The notes: generated by a model from the letters alone, not told the origin. 64,000 nucleotides of DNA from Streptomyces lasiicapitis (GCF_014646335.1 NZ_BMNG01000018.1:161687-225686); one strand, 5' to 3'. Numbered from the stretch's first letter, positions 50,669 through 61,242 are shown. Numbers and translations are program-made.

Positions 50669-50713
50669 GGCTTCCCTGAGCCTCCCTGAAGTTGCCCTGA
50701 GATGCTCCCCTGA
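50663..50713. repeat. CCCTGA repeated at about 11-bp period after the permease stop
   Basis: Copies at 50663, 50674, 50684, 50695 and 50708. The first contains the permease stop codon. Confidence 0.85.
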
Positions 50714-50800
50714 GGCGACTTCCGGTTCGGTGTTGCGGGTAGTTTGTTGCCACCGACGAGGGCTTGCCGAGCTCCCAGAACCTTGCAGAGAGGGTTGGCC

Positions 50801-52165
50801 GTGACTGCTGATCTGTCCCAGCTCGTGAAGGCGTACGACGTGCGCGGGGTGGTCCCGGACCAGTGGGACGAGTCGCTCGCCGAGCTGTTCGGCGCCGCCT
50901 TCGCGCGGGTGACGGAGGCGACGGCCATCGTCATCGGGCACGACATGCGGCCCTCGTCGCCCGGTCTGTCCGGCGCCTTCGCGCGCGGGGCGGCGGCGCT
51001 CGGCGTCGACGTCACCGAGATCGGCCTGTGCTCGACGGACCAGCTCTACTACGCCTCGGGCGCGCTGAACCTGCCGGGCGCGATGTTCACGGCCTCGCAC
51101 AACCCGGCGCAGTACAACGGCATCAAGATGTGCCGCGCGGGCGCCGCACCGGTCGGCCAGGACACCGGTCTCGCGGAGATCCGCGCGCTGGTGGAGGGCT
51201 GGAGCGAGTCCGGTGCCCCCGAGAGCGCGGCGACCCCGGGCACCCTCACGCGGCGCGACACCCTCACCGACTACGCCGCGTACCTGCGCTCCCTGGTCGA
51301 CCTCACCTCGATCCGCCCCCTGAAGGTCGTCGTCGACGCGGGCAACGGCATGGGCGGCCACACCGTCCCCACCGTCTTCGAAGGCCTGCCCCTCACCCTC
51401 GTACCGATGTACTTCGAGCTCGACGGCACCTTCCCCAACCACGAGGCGAACCCGCTGGACCCGGCGAACATCGTCGACCTCCAGAAGCGCGTCCGCGAGG
51501 AGGGCGCCGACCTCGGCATCGCCTTCGACGGCGACGCGGACCGCTGCTTCGTGGTCGACGAGAGCGGCGCGCCCGTCTCCCCGTCCGCGATCACCGCGCT
51601 CGTCGCCTCGCGCGAACTCGCCAAGCACGGCGGCTCGGGCACGGTCATCCACAACCTGATCACCTCCTGGTCCGTCCCCGAGGTCGTCCGCGAGAACGGC
51701 GGCACGCCCGTGCGCACGCGCGTGGGCCACTCCTTCATCAAGGAGGAGATGGCCAAGACCGGCGCGATCTTCGGCGGCGAGCACTCCGCGCACTACTACT
51801 TCCGCGACTTCTGGAACGCCGACACCGGCATGCTGGCCGCGCTGCACGTCCTCGCGGCCCTCGGCGGCCAGGACGGCCCGCTGTCCGGCCTCGTCGCGCA
51901 GTACGACCGCTACGCGGGCTCCGGCGAGATCAACTCCACGGTCGACGACCAGAAGGCCCGCCTCGCGGCGATCCGCACCACGTACGAATCCCGCGAAGAC
52001 ATCACTATCGACGAACTCGACGGCCTCACCATCACCTCCACCGACTGGTGGTTCAACGTCCGCGCCTCCAACACGGAACCCCTGCTCCGCCTGAACGTGG
52101 AGGCCCGCGACGAAAAGACGATGACAGGGGTACGGGACGAGGCACTGGCGATCATCAGGGGCTGA
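50801..52165 (+). CDS. manB: Phosphomannomutase / phosphoglucomutase
   Basis: A 454-residue alpha-D-phosphohexomutase that interconverts mannose-6-phosphate and mannose-1-phosphate. The phosphoserine loop is FTASHNPAQYNGIKM, the metal loop FDGDADRCF and the sugar-binding loop GGEHSAHYYF; the phosphate-binding end is RASNTEPLLRLNVEA. GAGAGGG eight bases before the GTG at 50801 decides the start. With manA downstream and the guanylyltransferase at 35517 it could complete a route from fructose-6-phosphate to GDP-mannose. Confidence 0.94.
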   Translation: MTADLSQLVKAYDVRGVVPDQWDESLAELFGAAFARVTEATAIVIGHDMRPSSPGLSGAFARGAAALGVDVTEIGLCSTDQLYYASGALNLPGAMFTASHNPAQYNGIKMCRAGAAPVGQDTGLAEIRALVEGWSESGAPESAATPGTLTRRDTLTDYAAYLRSLVDLTSIRPLKVVVDAGNGMGGHTVPTVFEGLPLTLVPMYFELDGTFPNHEANPLDPANIVDLQKRVREEGADLGIAFDGDADRCFVVDESGAPVSPSAITALVASRELAKHGGSGTVIHNLITSWSVPEVVRENGGTPVRTRVGHSFIKEEMAKTGAIFGGEHSAHYYFRDFWNADTGMLAALHVLAALGGQDGPLSGLVAQYDRYAGSGEINSTVDDQKARLAAIRTTYESREDITIDELDGLTITSTDWWFNVRASNTEPLLRLNVEARDEKTMTGVRDEALAIIRG

Positions 52166-52461
52166 ATACCTACCGGCTGGGTGTTCAGAGGAGACCTGCG
52201 CACCCAGCTGCCGCGTTTGTGGGCAGGCGTTCTGGGAGGGGGGCCGGACGCCCGTCCGCTGCGTTTGTGGGCAGGCGTTCCGCACGGCGGAACGGGTGGG
52301 CACAAACGCCCACCGGCCAGCACCCGAAGGAAGAAGCGCCCCGCCCCACCCCGGGGCATCCGGGGCGAAGCCCCGGCCCGAGCACAGCCCAAGGCCCCCG
52401 GCCAGCGGTACGCTGACCAGGCCACAAACCCCACCCGCCCCACCCCGAAGGGACCCCGCAC
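52166..52461. other. Repeat-filled gap between manB and the Trm112-like gene
   Basis: Two exact 20-nt copies (52213-52232, 52261-52280), a GGTGGGC/GCCCACC hairpin whose loop repeats the ACAAAC of the same family in inverse orientation (52295-52314), and a CCGGGGC/GCCCCGG hairpin (52360-52376). No gene was seen. Confidence 0.75.
52213..52280 (+). repeat. 20-nt direct repeat with GCGTTTGTGGG core
   Basis: Identical 20-mers at 52213-52232 and 52261-52280, 48 bp apart. Confidence 0.92.
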
Positions 52462-52638
52462 ATGCCGCTCGAAGCCGGCCTCCTGGAGATCCTCGCCTGC
52501 CCGGCCTGCCACGACCCCCTCAAGGAGACGGACACCGAGCTGGTCTGCACCGCGGAGAGCACGGAGTGCGGCCTGGCCTACCCCGTCCGCGACGGCATCC
52601 CCGTCCTCCTGGTCGACGAGGCCCGCCGCCCCGCGTAA
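52462..52638 (+). CDS. Trm112-family small zinc protein
   Basis: A 58-residue protein. Four cysteines in two pairs, LACPACHDP and LVCTAESTECGLAYPV, followed by RDGIPVLLVDEAR, match the Trm112/COG2835 zinc ribbon. In eukaryotes and archaea Trm112 activates methyltransferases; the bacterial role is unsettled, though a peptide of this kind is often found next to lipid A or mannose genes. AGGGA lies about nine bases before the ATG at 52462. It sits between manB and the SIS gene and is probably co-transcribed with the latter. Confidence 0.9.
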   Translation: MPLEAGLLEILACPACHDPLKETDTELVCTAESTECGLAYPVRDGIPVLLVDEARRPA

Positions 52639-52773
52639 CGACGGGTCGACGCGGCCCGCCGCCCGAGCGACGATCGAAGACGCGCACCGTACGCCGCACC
52701 AAGACCGCCGCACCGTACGACCACCCAGCCCGCCACCCGCCGCGCGCGGTCGCGGCGATCGGAGGCCGACCCC

Positions 52774-53952
52774 ATGCTCGACGAGTCGCTCCTTGACGCC
52801 CCCGAGGCCCTGGCCCGGGCCGACCTGCACGATCTGCTGCGCGGCGCCGCCGAAGCGGGCGCCCGCGTGCGGACGGCGGTCCGGCACGCCACGGAGTCCG
52901 GCCTCACGGAGCTCAAGCCGGACGGCCGCCCCCGCGCCGTCCTGATCGCGGGCCCCGGCACCGCCGCGACCGGCGTGGCCGACCTCATCGGCACGCTCGC
53001 GGGCACCGCCTGCCCCGTCGTCCGCCTCGCCCCCACCGGCGTGGCCCCCGCGGCAGGCGCCCTGCGCTGGGCCCTGCCGGGCTGGACGGGCCCCGTCGAC
53101 CTGCTGCTCATCGTCACCCCCGACGGCTCGGAGCCCGGCCTCACCCTCCTCGCCGAGCAGGCGTACCGCCGCGGCTGCACCGTCGTCGCGGTTGCCCCGC
53201 CCCGCTCCCCGCTGGCCGAGAGCGTCGAGGGCTCGCACGGCCTGACGGTCCCGATGGCCGCGTCGCCCGTGGCGTACGAGGCGGCGCAGCGCGAACCCTT
53301 CACCCAGGAGGACCTCTCCCGGGAAGCCCCCGCCACCGCCCCCGGCACCCTGTGGGCCCTGCTCACACCGCTGCTCGTCCTCCTGGACCGCACCGGCCTG
53401 ATCGCGGCCCCCGTCGACACCCTCCAGAAGGTCGCCGACCGCCTGGACAGCGTCGCCGAGCGGTGCGGCCCGGCCATCGCGACGTACAGCAATCCCGCGA
53501 AGACCCTCGCCACCGAACTCTCCGAGACGCTGCCGCTGATCTGGTCCGAGGGGCAGAGCGCGGGCATGGCGGGCCGCCGCTTCGCCGCCGCCCTCGCCGA
53601 ACTCGCGGGCCACGCAGCCCTCGCCGCCGAACTGCCCGAGGCGCTCGCCGCGCACACCACGCTCCTCGCGGGCGGTCCTGTCGGCGGCGGCGACGGCGAC
53701 GACTTCTTCCGCGACCGCGTCGAGGAACCGGCCTCGCTGCGCGCCCGCGTGGTCCTCCTCAGGGAGCACCCCGCCGACGCCGGGGGCCTGACCGCCGCGC
53801 CCACCGCCCGCGAACTCGTCCACAGCCACGACACCGCGCTCAGCGAGCTGGAACCGGCGGACGGCGGCGACCTGGAGCGCCTCGCCGAGCTGATCGCCAT
53901 CACGGATTTCGCGGCCGTTTACCTGGCGCTCGCCTCCGGGGACCGATCATGA
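52774..53952 (+). CDS. SIS-domain protein, phosphoglucose/phosphomannose isomerase-like
   Basis: A 392-residue protein. A sugar-isomerase fold can be followed from RAVLIAGPGTAATGVADLIG through VDLLLIVTPDGSEPGLT to the C-terminal half with YSNPAKTLATELSETLPLIWSEG, which resembles the bifunctional PGI/PMI family. The family's usual catalytic Glu/His are hard to place, so activity is uncertain. GGAGG about 11 bases upstream supports the ATG at 52774. It is followed by manA and preceded by the Trm112-like gene, the same order as manB, a hypothetical gene and manA in mycobacteria. Confidence 0.82.
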   Translation: MLDESLLDAPEALARADLHDLLRGAAEAGARVRTAVRHATESGLTELKPDGRPRAVLIAGPGTAATGVADLIGTLAGTACPVVRLAPTGVAPAAGALRWALPGWTGPVDLLLIVTPDGSEPGLTLLAEQAYRRGCTVVAVAPPRSPLAESVEGSHGLTVPMAASPVAYEAAQREPFTQEDLSREAPATAPGTLWALLTPLLVLLDRTGLIAAPVDTLQKVADRLDSVAERCGPAIATYSNPAKTLATELSETLPLIWSEGQSAGMAGRRFAAALAELAGHAALAAELPEALAAHTTLLAGGPVGGGDGDDFFRDRVEEPASLRARVVLLREHPADAGGLTAAPTARELVHSHDTALSELEPADGGDLERLAELIAITDFAAVYLALASGDRS

Positions 53953-54056
53953 CCGGTGCGACCGCAGCGACAGACAGACCGCTGCCCACCCCACGGCCAA
54001 CAGCCCGCCGGTAACCGCACCCCCGCACGCGCACTACCCGTAAGGGAGACCCCTCC

Positions 54057-55208
54057 GTGGACCGCCTCACCAACACCGTCCGCCCCTACGCCTGGGGCTC
54101 CACCACCGCCATCGCACAGCTCCTCGGCGTCGAGCCGACCGGCGAGCCGCAGGCCGAGATGTGGATGGGCGCACACCCGGGCGCGCCGTCGCGCACCGAG
54201 CGCGGCCCGCTCAACGAGGTGATCGACGAAGACCCGGCGCACGAGCTGGGCCCGCGCGCCGTCGCCAAGTTCGGCCCGCGCCTGCCGTTCCTGCTCAAGA
54301 TCCTCGCCGCCGGCGCCCCCCTCTCCCTCCAGGTCCACCCGAACCTCGAAGAGGCCAAGGAGGGGTACGACGACGAGGAGCGCCGCGGCGTCCCCCTCGA
54401 CGCCCCGCACCGCAACTACAAGGACGCCAACCACAAGCCCGAACTGATCTGCGCGCTCACGCCTTTCGACGGACTCTGCGGCTTCCGCGCCCCCGCCGAG
54501 GCCGCCGACCTGCTCGCGGGCCTCGGCGTCGACTCCCTCAAGCCGTACGTCGACCTGCTGCACGCCAAGCCCGAAGAGGCGGCGCTGCGCGAGGTCCTGA
54601 CGGCCGTCCTCAGCGCCGACCCCGACGACATGGCGAAGACCGTCGCCGAGGCCGCGACCGCCGCCGAACGCCTCGGCGGCGACTACGCCCCGTACGCCGC
54701 CGTCGCCCGCCACTACCCCGGCGACCCCGGCGTCATCGCCGCCATGCTGCTCAACTACGTCCAACTCCAGCCCGGCGAGGCCATGTTCCTCGGCGCCGGC
54801 GTCCCGCACGCCTACATCCAGGGCCTGGGCGTGGAGATCATGGCCAACTCGGACAACGTGCTGCGCTGCGGCCTGACCCCCAAGCACGTCGACGTACCCG
54901 AACTCCTGCGCGTCGTACGCTTCGAGGCCACCGACCCCGGCGTGCTGCGCCCGGAGGCCTCGCCCGACGGCGAAGAGGTCTACGAGACGCCGATCGACGA
55001 GTTCCGCCTCTCCCGCTTCGTCCTGCCCGAGAGCGGCGCCGCGCACGACCTCACCGCCGAGACCCCGCAGATCCTGCTGTGCACTGCGGGCGCGGTCCGC
55101 GCGGGCGACATCGCCCTGACGCCCGGCCAGTCCGCCTTCGTCCCCGCGGGGGAAAAGGCCGAAGTGTCCGGGACCGGCACTGTTTTCCGCGCCACTGTGG
55201 TGGCCTGA
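54057..55208 (+). CDS. manA: Mannose-6-phosphate isomerase, class I
   Basis: A 383-residue zinc enzyme that interconverts fructose-6-phosphate and mannose-6-phosphate. The start NTVRPYAWGSTTAIAQLLG and AEMWMGAHPGAPS are signatures. The zinc ligands lie in LQVHPN (Gln, His), DANHKPELICAL (Glu) and the C-terminal His. The active-site arginine is in SDNVLRCGLTPKHVDVPEL. AAGGGAG (54042-54048) supports the GTG. It is the last of the mannose genes, 106 bp before the CDF transporter. Confidence 0.96.
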   Translation: MDRLTNTVRPYAWGSTTAIAQLLGVEPTGEPQAEMWMGAHPGAPSRTERGPLNEVIDEDPAHELGPRAVAKFGPRLPFLLKILAAGAPLSLQVHPNLEEAKEGYDDEERRGVPLDAPHRNYKDANHKPELICALTPFDGLCGFRAPAEAADLLAGLGVDSLKPYVDLLHAKPEEAALREVLTAVLSADPDDMAKTVAEAATAAERLGGDYAPYAAVARHYPGDPGVIAAMLLNYVQLQPGEAMFLGAGVPHAYIQGLGVEIMANSDNVLRCGLTPKHVDVPELLRVVRFEATDPGVLRPEASPDGEEVYETPIDEFRLSRFVLPESGAAHDLTAETPQILLCTAGAVRAGDIALTPGQSAFVPAGEKAEVSGTGTVFRATVVA

Positions 55209-55314
55209 CCCCCCGCATGCCTCAGGTGCTGCAACAATGACCCACCGCAAAGGCCGGGCAAACCAGCGCCCGGGCGACGAGTAGTGACGCAAGGCGAAGG
55301 GACATCGGGCACAC

Positions 55315-56289
55315 ATGAGTGCGTCAGGCGGAACAAAGGCGATCGTGGCGGCACTCGTCGCCAATCTCGCGATCGCGGTGGCGAAATTCGTGGCGTTCCT
55401 CTTCAGTGGCTCGTCGTCGATGCTCGCCGAGAGCGTGCACTCCCTCGCCGACTCCGGGAACCAGGGCCTGCTGCTCGTCGGCGGCAAGAAGGCCCAGCGC
55501 GAGGCGACCCCGCAACACCCCTTCGGGTACGGCCGCGAGCGTTACATCTACGCGTTCCTGGTCTCCATCGTGCTCTTCTCGGTCGGCGGCATGTTCGCCA
55601 TCTACGAGGGCTACGAGAAGATCAAGCACCCGCACGAGATCGAGCACTGGTACTGGCCGGTGGGCGTCCTGATCTTCGCGATCATCGCGGAGTCGTTCTC
55701 CTTCCGCACCGCCATCAAGGAGTCCAACGCCCTGCGCGGCAAGCTCACGTGGACGCAGTTCGTGCGCCGCGCCAAGGCCCCCGAGCTGCCGGTCGTGCTC
55801 CTGGAGGACCTCGGCGCGCTCGTCGGCCTGGTCCTGGCGCTCGGCGGCGTCGGCCTCGCCCTCGCCACCGGCGACGGCGTCTGGGACGGCATCGGCACCC
55901 TCTGCATCGGTGTCCTGCTCATCCTCATCGCGATCGTCCTCGCGGCCGAGACCAAGTCGCTGCTCCTCGGCGAGGCCGCGGGCACCGAAGAGGTCGAGAA
56001 GATCGAGCAGGCCCTGGTCGACGGCGACACCGTCACCCGCCTGATCCACATGCGTACGCTGCACCTCGGCCCCGAGGAACTCCTCGTCGCCGCCAAGGTC
56101 GCAGTCCGGCACGACGACACGGCCCGCGAGATCGCCGACGCGATCAACGCCGCCGAGGACCGCATCCGCGCGGCCGTCCCCATCGCCCGCGTCATCTACC
56201 TCGAGCCGGACATATACAGCGAGGAAGCGGCAGCCGCGGGCACGAACCCGGCGAAGTCGCCCGGCGGTTCGACGGAGGGCGACCACTGA
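55315..56289 (+). CDS. Cation diffusion facilitator transporter (ZNT9-like)
   Basis: A 324-residue metal exporter with five or six membrane helices and a C-terminal cytoplasmic domain. The first half-site is AESVHSLADSGNQ. The second half-site, HxxxD in most CDFs, reads LLEDLGAL here, as in the SLC30A9/ZNT9 branch, which suggests a different metal or regulatory behaviour. The C-terminal domain contains RLIHMRTLHLGPEELLVAAKV. AAGGGA lies 11 bases before the ATG. A strong terminator follows. Confidence 0.9.
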   Translation: MSASGGTKAIVAALVANLAIAVAKFVAFLFSGSSSMLAESVHSLADSGNQGLLLVGGKKAQREATPQHPFGYGRERYIYAFLVSIVLFSVGGMFAIYEGYEKIKHPHEIEHWYWPVGVLIFAIIAESFSFRTAIKESNALRGKLTWTQFVRRAKAPELPVVLLEDLGALVGLVLALGGVGLALATGDGVWDGIGTLCIGVLLILIAIVLAAETKSLLLGEAAGTEEVEKIEQALVDGDTVTRLIHMRTLHLGPEELLVAAKVAVRHDDTAREIADAINAAEDRIRAAVPIARVIYLEPDIYSEEAAAAGTNPAKSPGGSTEGDH

Positions 56290-56317
56290 GGCCTGTTTCC
56301 GCCGCAAGCGCTTGTAC

Positions 56318-56356
56318 GTGAAGGGCCCCGCACCTATGTGGTGCGGGGCCCTTCAC
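56318..56356. terminator. Perfect 17-bp hairpin, bidirectional terminator
   Basis: Stem 56318-56334 with 56340-56356, 5-nt loop, between the convergent CDF (+) and PTS (-) genes. The right side continues into a 29-nt alternating purine-pyrimidine tract. Confidence 0.93.
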
Positions 56357-56382
56357 ATGCGTACGCATACGTACGCATGCGT
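56354..56382. other. 29-nt alternating purine-pyrimidine tract
   Basis: Strict alternation from 56354 to 56382 (built of GCGTACGCAT-type palindromes). Such tracts can adopt Z-DNA under negative supercoiling, which builds up or is released between convergent genes. Confidence 0.8.
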
Positions 56383-56396
56383 CGCACTCGTCGAGC

Positions 56397-58532
56397 TCAC
56401 TGCACCTCGCGCAGCACTTCCAGGATCGCCGCCTCGTCGGGCGCGGCCACGAGCCGCTCCCGGAACCCGACATCCATCAACTTGCGCGACAGCAGCGCCA
56501 GAATCCGCAGATGCTCGTCGCCCGCGGCAGCCTCCGGCACGGAGATCATGAAGATCAGCTTGGCCTTCGTACCGTCCATCGACCCCCACTCGATGCCCTC
56601 GGCGGACCGCGCGAAGCCGACGACCGGAGCCGTCACCGCGTCCGTCTTGGCGTGCGGGATCGCGATCTCCTCGCCGAGGCCGGTGGTGCCCTGCGCCTCG
56701 CGCCGCAGCGCGGTCCGCACCAACTCCTCTACGTCGCCGACCTTGCCGGTCCGCGCGAGCAGCCCCGCCATCTCCCGGATCGCGGCTTCCTTCTCGTCGG
56801 CCGCGAGCTGGACCTTGACGGTCTGCTCGGTCAGGTAGCCGGAGAGGACCTCGCCACCGGGAGCCGCCGCGTCGGCGGGCGCCTGCGGCACGGAGGCTGA
56901 AGGCGCGGGGGCAGGCGCCGAAGGAGCGGGCGCGGCAGGGGACTTCGCGGTCGAACCCGCCCCCGAGCCGACGCCACCGCCCGCGACAGCGGCACCGGCT
57001 CCCGCGAGCACCGGCTCGCCCGCACCCGGCCCACCGGCCCCGCCGACCAGCGGCTCACCACGCCGCCGCCGCTCGCTGATGTCCACCAGCGTCACGGTGG
57101 TCAGCGCCGTGACGACGGTGCCAATGGCCACGGCCACGAAGAACATCGGTACGCCGCCGATCGCGCCCAGCACCGCGACGATCGGCCCGCCGTGCGGCAC
57201 CGCGTCCTTCACATCCGCCAGACCGGCGACCGCACCGGCCACCGCGCCACCGAGCATGTTCGCCGGAATGACCTGCGCGGGCCGCGCCGCCGCGAACGGA
57301 ATCGCACCCTCCGAGATCCCGAACATGCCCATGAACAAGGCCGCGAGCCCGGTCTCCCGCTCCTGCTCGCTGTAGAGCCGCTTACGGATGAGTGTCGCGA
57401 GCCCCTGCCCGAGCGGCATCACAGGAATCGCCGCCGCGCACATGCCCATGACCGTCTGGTTGCCGGTCGCGATGAGCCCCGCGCCGAACAGGAACGCCGT
57501 CTTGTTGACCGGCCCGCCCATGTCGAACGCGATCATCAGCCCCAGGATCGCGCCGAGCAGAATCGCGCTCGTGCCCGTCATCCCGCTGAGCCAGTCCGTC
57601 AGATGCTCGAAGACCCACGAGATCGGCTTGCCGATGACGTAGATGAAGAAGAGCCCGAGCGCACTGGTCGCGATGATCGGGATCACGATGATCGGCATGA
57701 TCGGCCGGGCGAACTTCGGGACCTCGACCTTCTTGATCCACAGCACCAGATACCCGGCCAGGAACCCGGTCACGATCGCCCCGATGAAGCCCGCCCCCGC
57801 CTCGGAGTCGTACAGCTCACCGGTGTTGGCGATCCACCCGCCGATCATGCCCGGCACCAGCGCCGGCCGGTCCCCGATCGCGTACGCGATGTACCCCGAC
57901 AGAATCGGCACCATCAGCTTGAAGCCGATGACCCCGATCTCGTTCACATGCATCCAGAACGAGTCGTCCGGGATGACGAGCCCGCCCTTGGGGTCGGTGT
58001 GCCCGCCAAGCGACAGCGAGATCGCGATCAGCAGACCGCCGACCACGACGAACGGGATCATGTACGAGACGCCGTTCATCAGCGCCTTGTACGCCACACT
58101 CCGCTCCCGGCCACCGTCACCGGTCGACGCTTGCGCGGCATCGCCACCGCCTCCGCCCCCGCCACTGCCGCCGTGCACCGGCGCGCCCTGCACCTGCTCG
58201 ATGAGCCGCTCCGGATTGCTGATGCCCTCGGACACCCCGACGGACAACACGCGCTTGCCCGCGAACCTGGCCAGATCGACGTCCTTGTCAGCCGCGATGA
58301 TGACGCCGTCGGCATCTCTGACATCGTTGTCAGTCAGTACGTTCTCGGCGCCGATGGAGCCCTGGGTCTCCACCTTCATGTCGATGCCGAGACCGTCGGC
58401 GGCCTGCTGGAGCTTCTCCGCCGCCATGTACGTGTGGGCGATGCCCGTCGGGCAGGCGGTCACCGCGAGCAGCTTCAGCCGCTTTTGCCCGCTGGGGCCC
58501 CCGCCTGCCGGGGGGTCGGCCGGACTGGTCAC
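56397..58532 (-). CDS. fruA: PTS fructose-type permease, IIB-IIC-IIA fusion
   Basis: A 711-residue phosphotransferase permease. IIB at the N-terminus carries the phospho-cysteine Cys27 in AVTACPTGIAHTYMAAE. The membrane IIC domain (about 155-490) has ten or so helices, including LLIAISLSLGGHTD. An Ala/Pro/Ser linker leads to IIA with its phospho-histidine in EIAIPHAKTDAV. It imports and phosphorylates fructose or a related sugar using PEP. AGGAGA six bases before the GTG at 58532. No fruK or fruR accompanies it, unlike the usual Streptomyces fru operon; the symbol is therefore tentative. Confidence 0.9.
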   Translation of the reverse strand: MTSPADPPAGGGPSGQKRLKLLAVTACPTGIAHTYMAAEKLQQAADGLGIDMKVETQGSIGAENVLTDNDVRDADGVIIAADKDVDLARFAGKRVLSVGVSEGISNPERLIEQVQGAPVHGGSGGGGGGGDAAQASTGDGGRERSVAYKALMNGVSYMIPFVVVGGLLIAISLSLGGHTDPKGGLVIPDDSFWMHVNEIGVIGFKLMVPILSGYIAYAIGDRPALVPGMIGGWIANTGELYDSEAGAGFIGAIVTGFLAGYLVLWIKKVEVPKFARPIMPIIVIPIIATSALGLFFIYVIGKPISWVFEHLTDWLSGMTGTSAILLGAILGLMIAFDMGGPVNKTAFLFGAGLIATGNQTVMGMCAAAIPVMPLGQGLATLIRKRLYSEQERETGLAALFMGMFGISEGAIPFAAARPAQVIPANMLGGAVAGAVAGLADVKDAVPHGGPIVAVLGAIGGVPMFFVAVAIGTVVTALTTVTLVDISERRRRGEPLVGGAGGPGAGEPVLAGAGAAVAGGGVGSGAGSTAKSPAAPAPSAPAPAPSASVPQAPADAAAPGGEVLSGYLTEQTVKVQLAADEKEAAIREMAGLLARTGKVGDVEELVRTALRREAQGTTGLGEEIAIPHAKTDAVTAPVVGFARSAEGIEWGSMDGTKAKLIFMISVPEAAAGDEHLRILALLSRKLMDVGFRERLVAAPDEAAILEVLREVQ

Positions 58533-58900
58533 GTGGATCTCCTAACGCCTTGGCCAAACAAGATCGCGCATATGTTCCCGATCTCCAGGCATCCTGCAAC
58601 AGACGAGGACAGGTTCCAAAGCGCAAAGGTCCCGGTTCGTGCGGGTCTCACGACCTTTGTTCGGTGCTCGATTCGGCCACAGTCCGCGCAGGGGCGGGCT
58701 GGGGCTCGCTGCGCCAATCGGTGTAGATTCGTGACAGTGCCAGACGTCGCTGCTGATGGCGGTCGGGCGGTCCGTACCTGGACCGGCCGAGGGAGAGAGG
58801 GCCTCCGACGGACTGCACTGCGCGCGCCGGTGCACCTCTGTGCCCCGACGCCGCAGGTCAGCCATGCCCACCCTCGATCTACCACGAGGAGCAGCTCAGA
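58533..58900. other. 368-bp divergent leader region of ahcY and the PTS gene
   Basis: No gene. TAGATT (58724-58729) is a plausible -10 for ahcY with a poor -35. In the ahcY leader are a CGGTCC/GGACCG hairpin (58768-58785) and a TGCAC/GTGCA pairing (58814-58834). I compared it from memory with the SAH riboswitch and did not find its conserved core. Confidence 0.55.
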
Positions 58901-60355
<1,455 letters not shown>

Positions 60356-60437
60356 CCCCGGCACCGGCCGTCGCCGCGACCCGGCCCCCGCCACGGGGCC
60401 CGGTCACGCCCGCCGGCCGCCCGGCAGTACGCCTCCA

Positions 60438-60469
60438 GCAGGCCCTCGCCCACCGCGGCGGGGGCCTGC
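60438..60469 (+). terminator. ahcY terminator
   Basis: A 13-bp stem (60438-60450 with 60457-60469, one G-T wobble) and 6-nt loop, 82 bp after the ahcY stop. Confidence 0.8.
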
Positions 60470-60618
60470 CCCCGTAGTGGCCCGCCCTGGCCGCGCGGCA
60501 GCGGTCCAGCGCAGGTCACGCGGTAGTGACCCCGCCCCGCCCGGTCGCCGGGTCACGCCCTCGGTCGACGCCCCGTCAGGAAGCCCTGCTCCACGTCCCC
60601 CGACAAGGACCACGCACC

Positions 60619-61242
60619 ATGCCCCGCGGCCGGTATTCGCTTCACGATCCGCACGATCACACCCCCCTCGGTGAAGAACACTTCCAGTGCGCGCCAGGCC
60701 CTTCCGGCTGGCGCTATGTCGCCCAGCGCACCACCCCCTCGGGCGACCACTCGGGCTCCGTCGACCTGACCCTCGACGAACTCGGCCGCCCCATCCGTCT
60801 CGAACTGCACGCCTCCGGCTGGCAGGTGCGCGCCGCCGCCCTCGATGGCGTCACCTGGGTCCGCTCCGACCCCTCCGGCGCGCACGCCACCGAGAACAAT
60901 GCCCCCGCTCACGCCGTCACCGGCACATCCCCCGCCTTCCTCGTCGCCACCGCCCGGCTGCTGCGGCTCGCCCCCGCTTCCCCCGCGACCCGCGTACGCC
61001 TGGTCGCCTTCACGGACCCCGTCCTCGCCCCCCGCACCCTCGACCAGTCCTGGGCCCTGCTGAAAAGAGAAGCACACGCCACTGACAACGGCCCCCTGAC
61101 CGTGGACGAATACCAGGTCACAGCCCTGGACACGGGCGAGCAGCACACCGTCCACCTCACCGGCGACGTGGTCCTCGCGGCACCCGGCATCGAGCTCGAA
61201 AACCTCGAGTCGCCACCGTCGGCGTTCGGCTCGGAGGGCTGA
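60619..61242 (+). CDS. Conserved hypothetical protein
   Basis: A 207-residue cytoplasmic protein that I do not recognise. It is beta-rich with an N-terminal histidine-rich start (SLHDPHDHTPLGEEHFQC), then SGSVDLTLDELGRPIRLEL and VRLVAFTDPVLAPRTLDQSW. The pattern of long antiparallel strands (GWRYVAQRTTPSG, GWQVRAAALDGVTWVRSD) recalls lipid-binding lipocalin-like folds such as DUF1089/glycolipid-binding proteins, but this is a guess from strand pattern. AAGGAC eight bases before the ATG fixes the start. It is monocistronic between ahcY and the convergent RDD gene. Confidence 0.75.
   Translation: MPRGRYSLHDPHDHTPLGEEHFQCAPGPSGWRYVAQRTTPSGDHSGSVDLTLDELGRPIRLELHASGWQVRAAALDGVTWVRSDPSGAHATENNAPAHAVTGTSPAFLVATARLLRLAPASPATRVRLVAFTDPVLAPRTLDQSWALLKREAHATDNGPLTVDEYQVTALDTGEQHTVHLTGDVVLAAPGIELENLESPPSAFGSEG

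Noticed and set aside
49085..52303. A 1072-codon open frame on the minus strand opposite the lactate permease and manB
   Set aside because: It is the high-GC shadow of two well-recognised genes; its translation is Arg/Gly/Glu/Asp-rich with no domain.
58730..58900. SAH riboswitch ahead of ahcY
   Set aside because: Hairpins exist but I could not match the conserved core of that riboswitch; a covariance-model search would decide.
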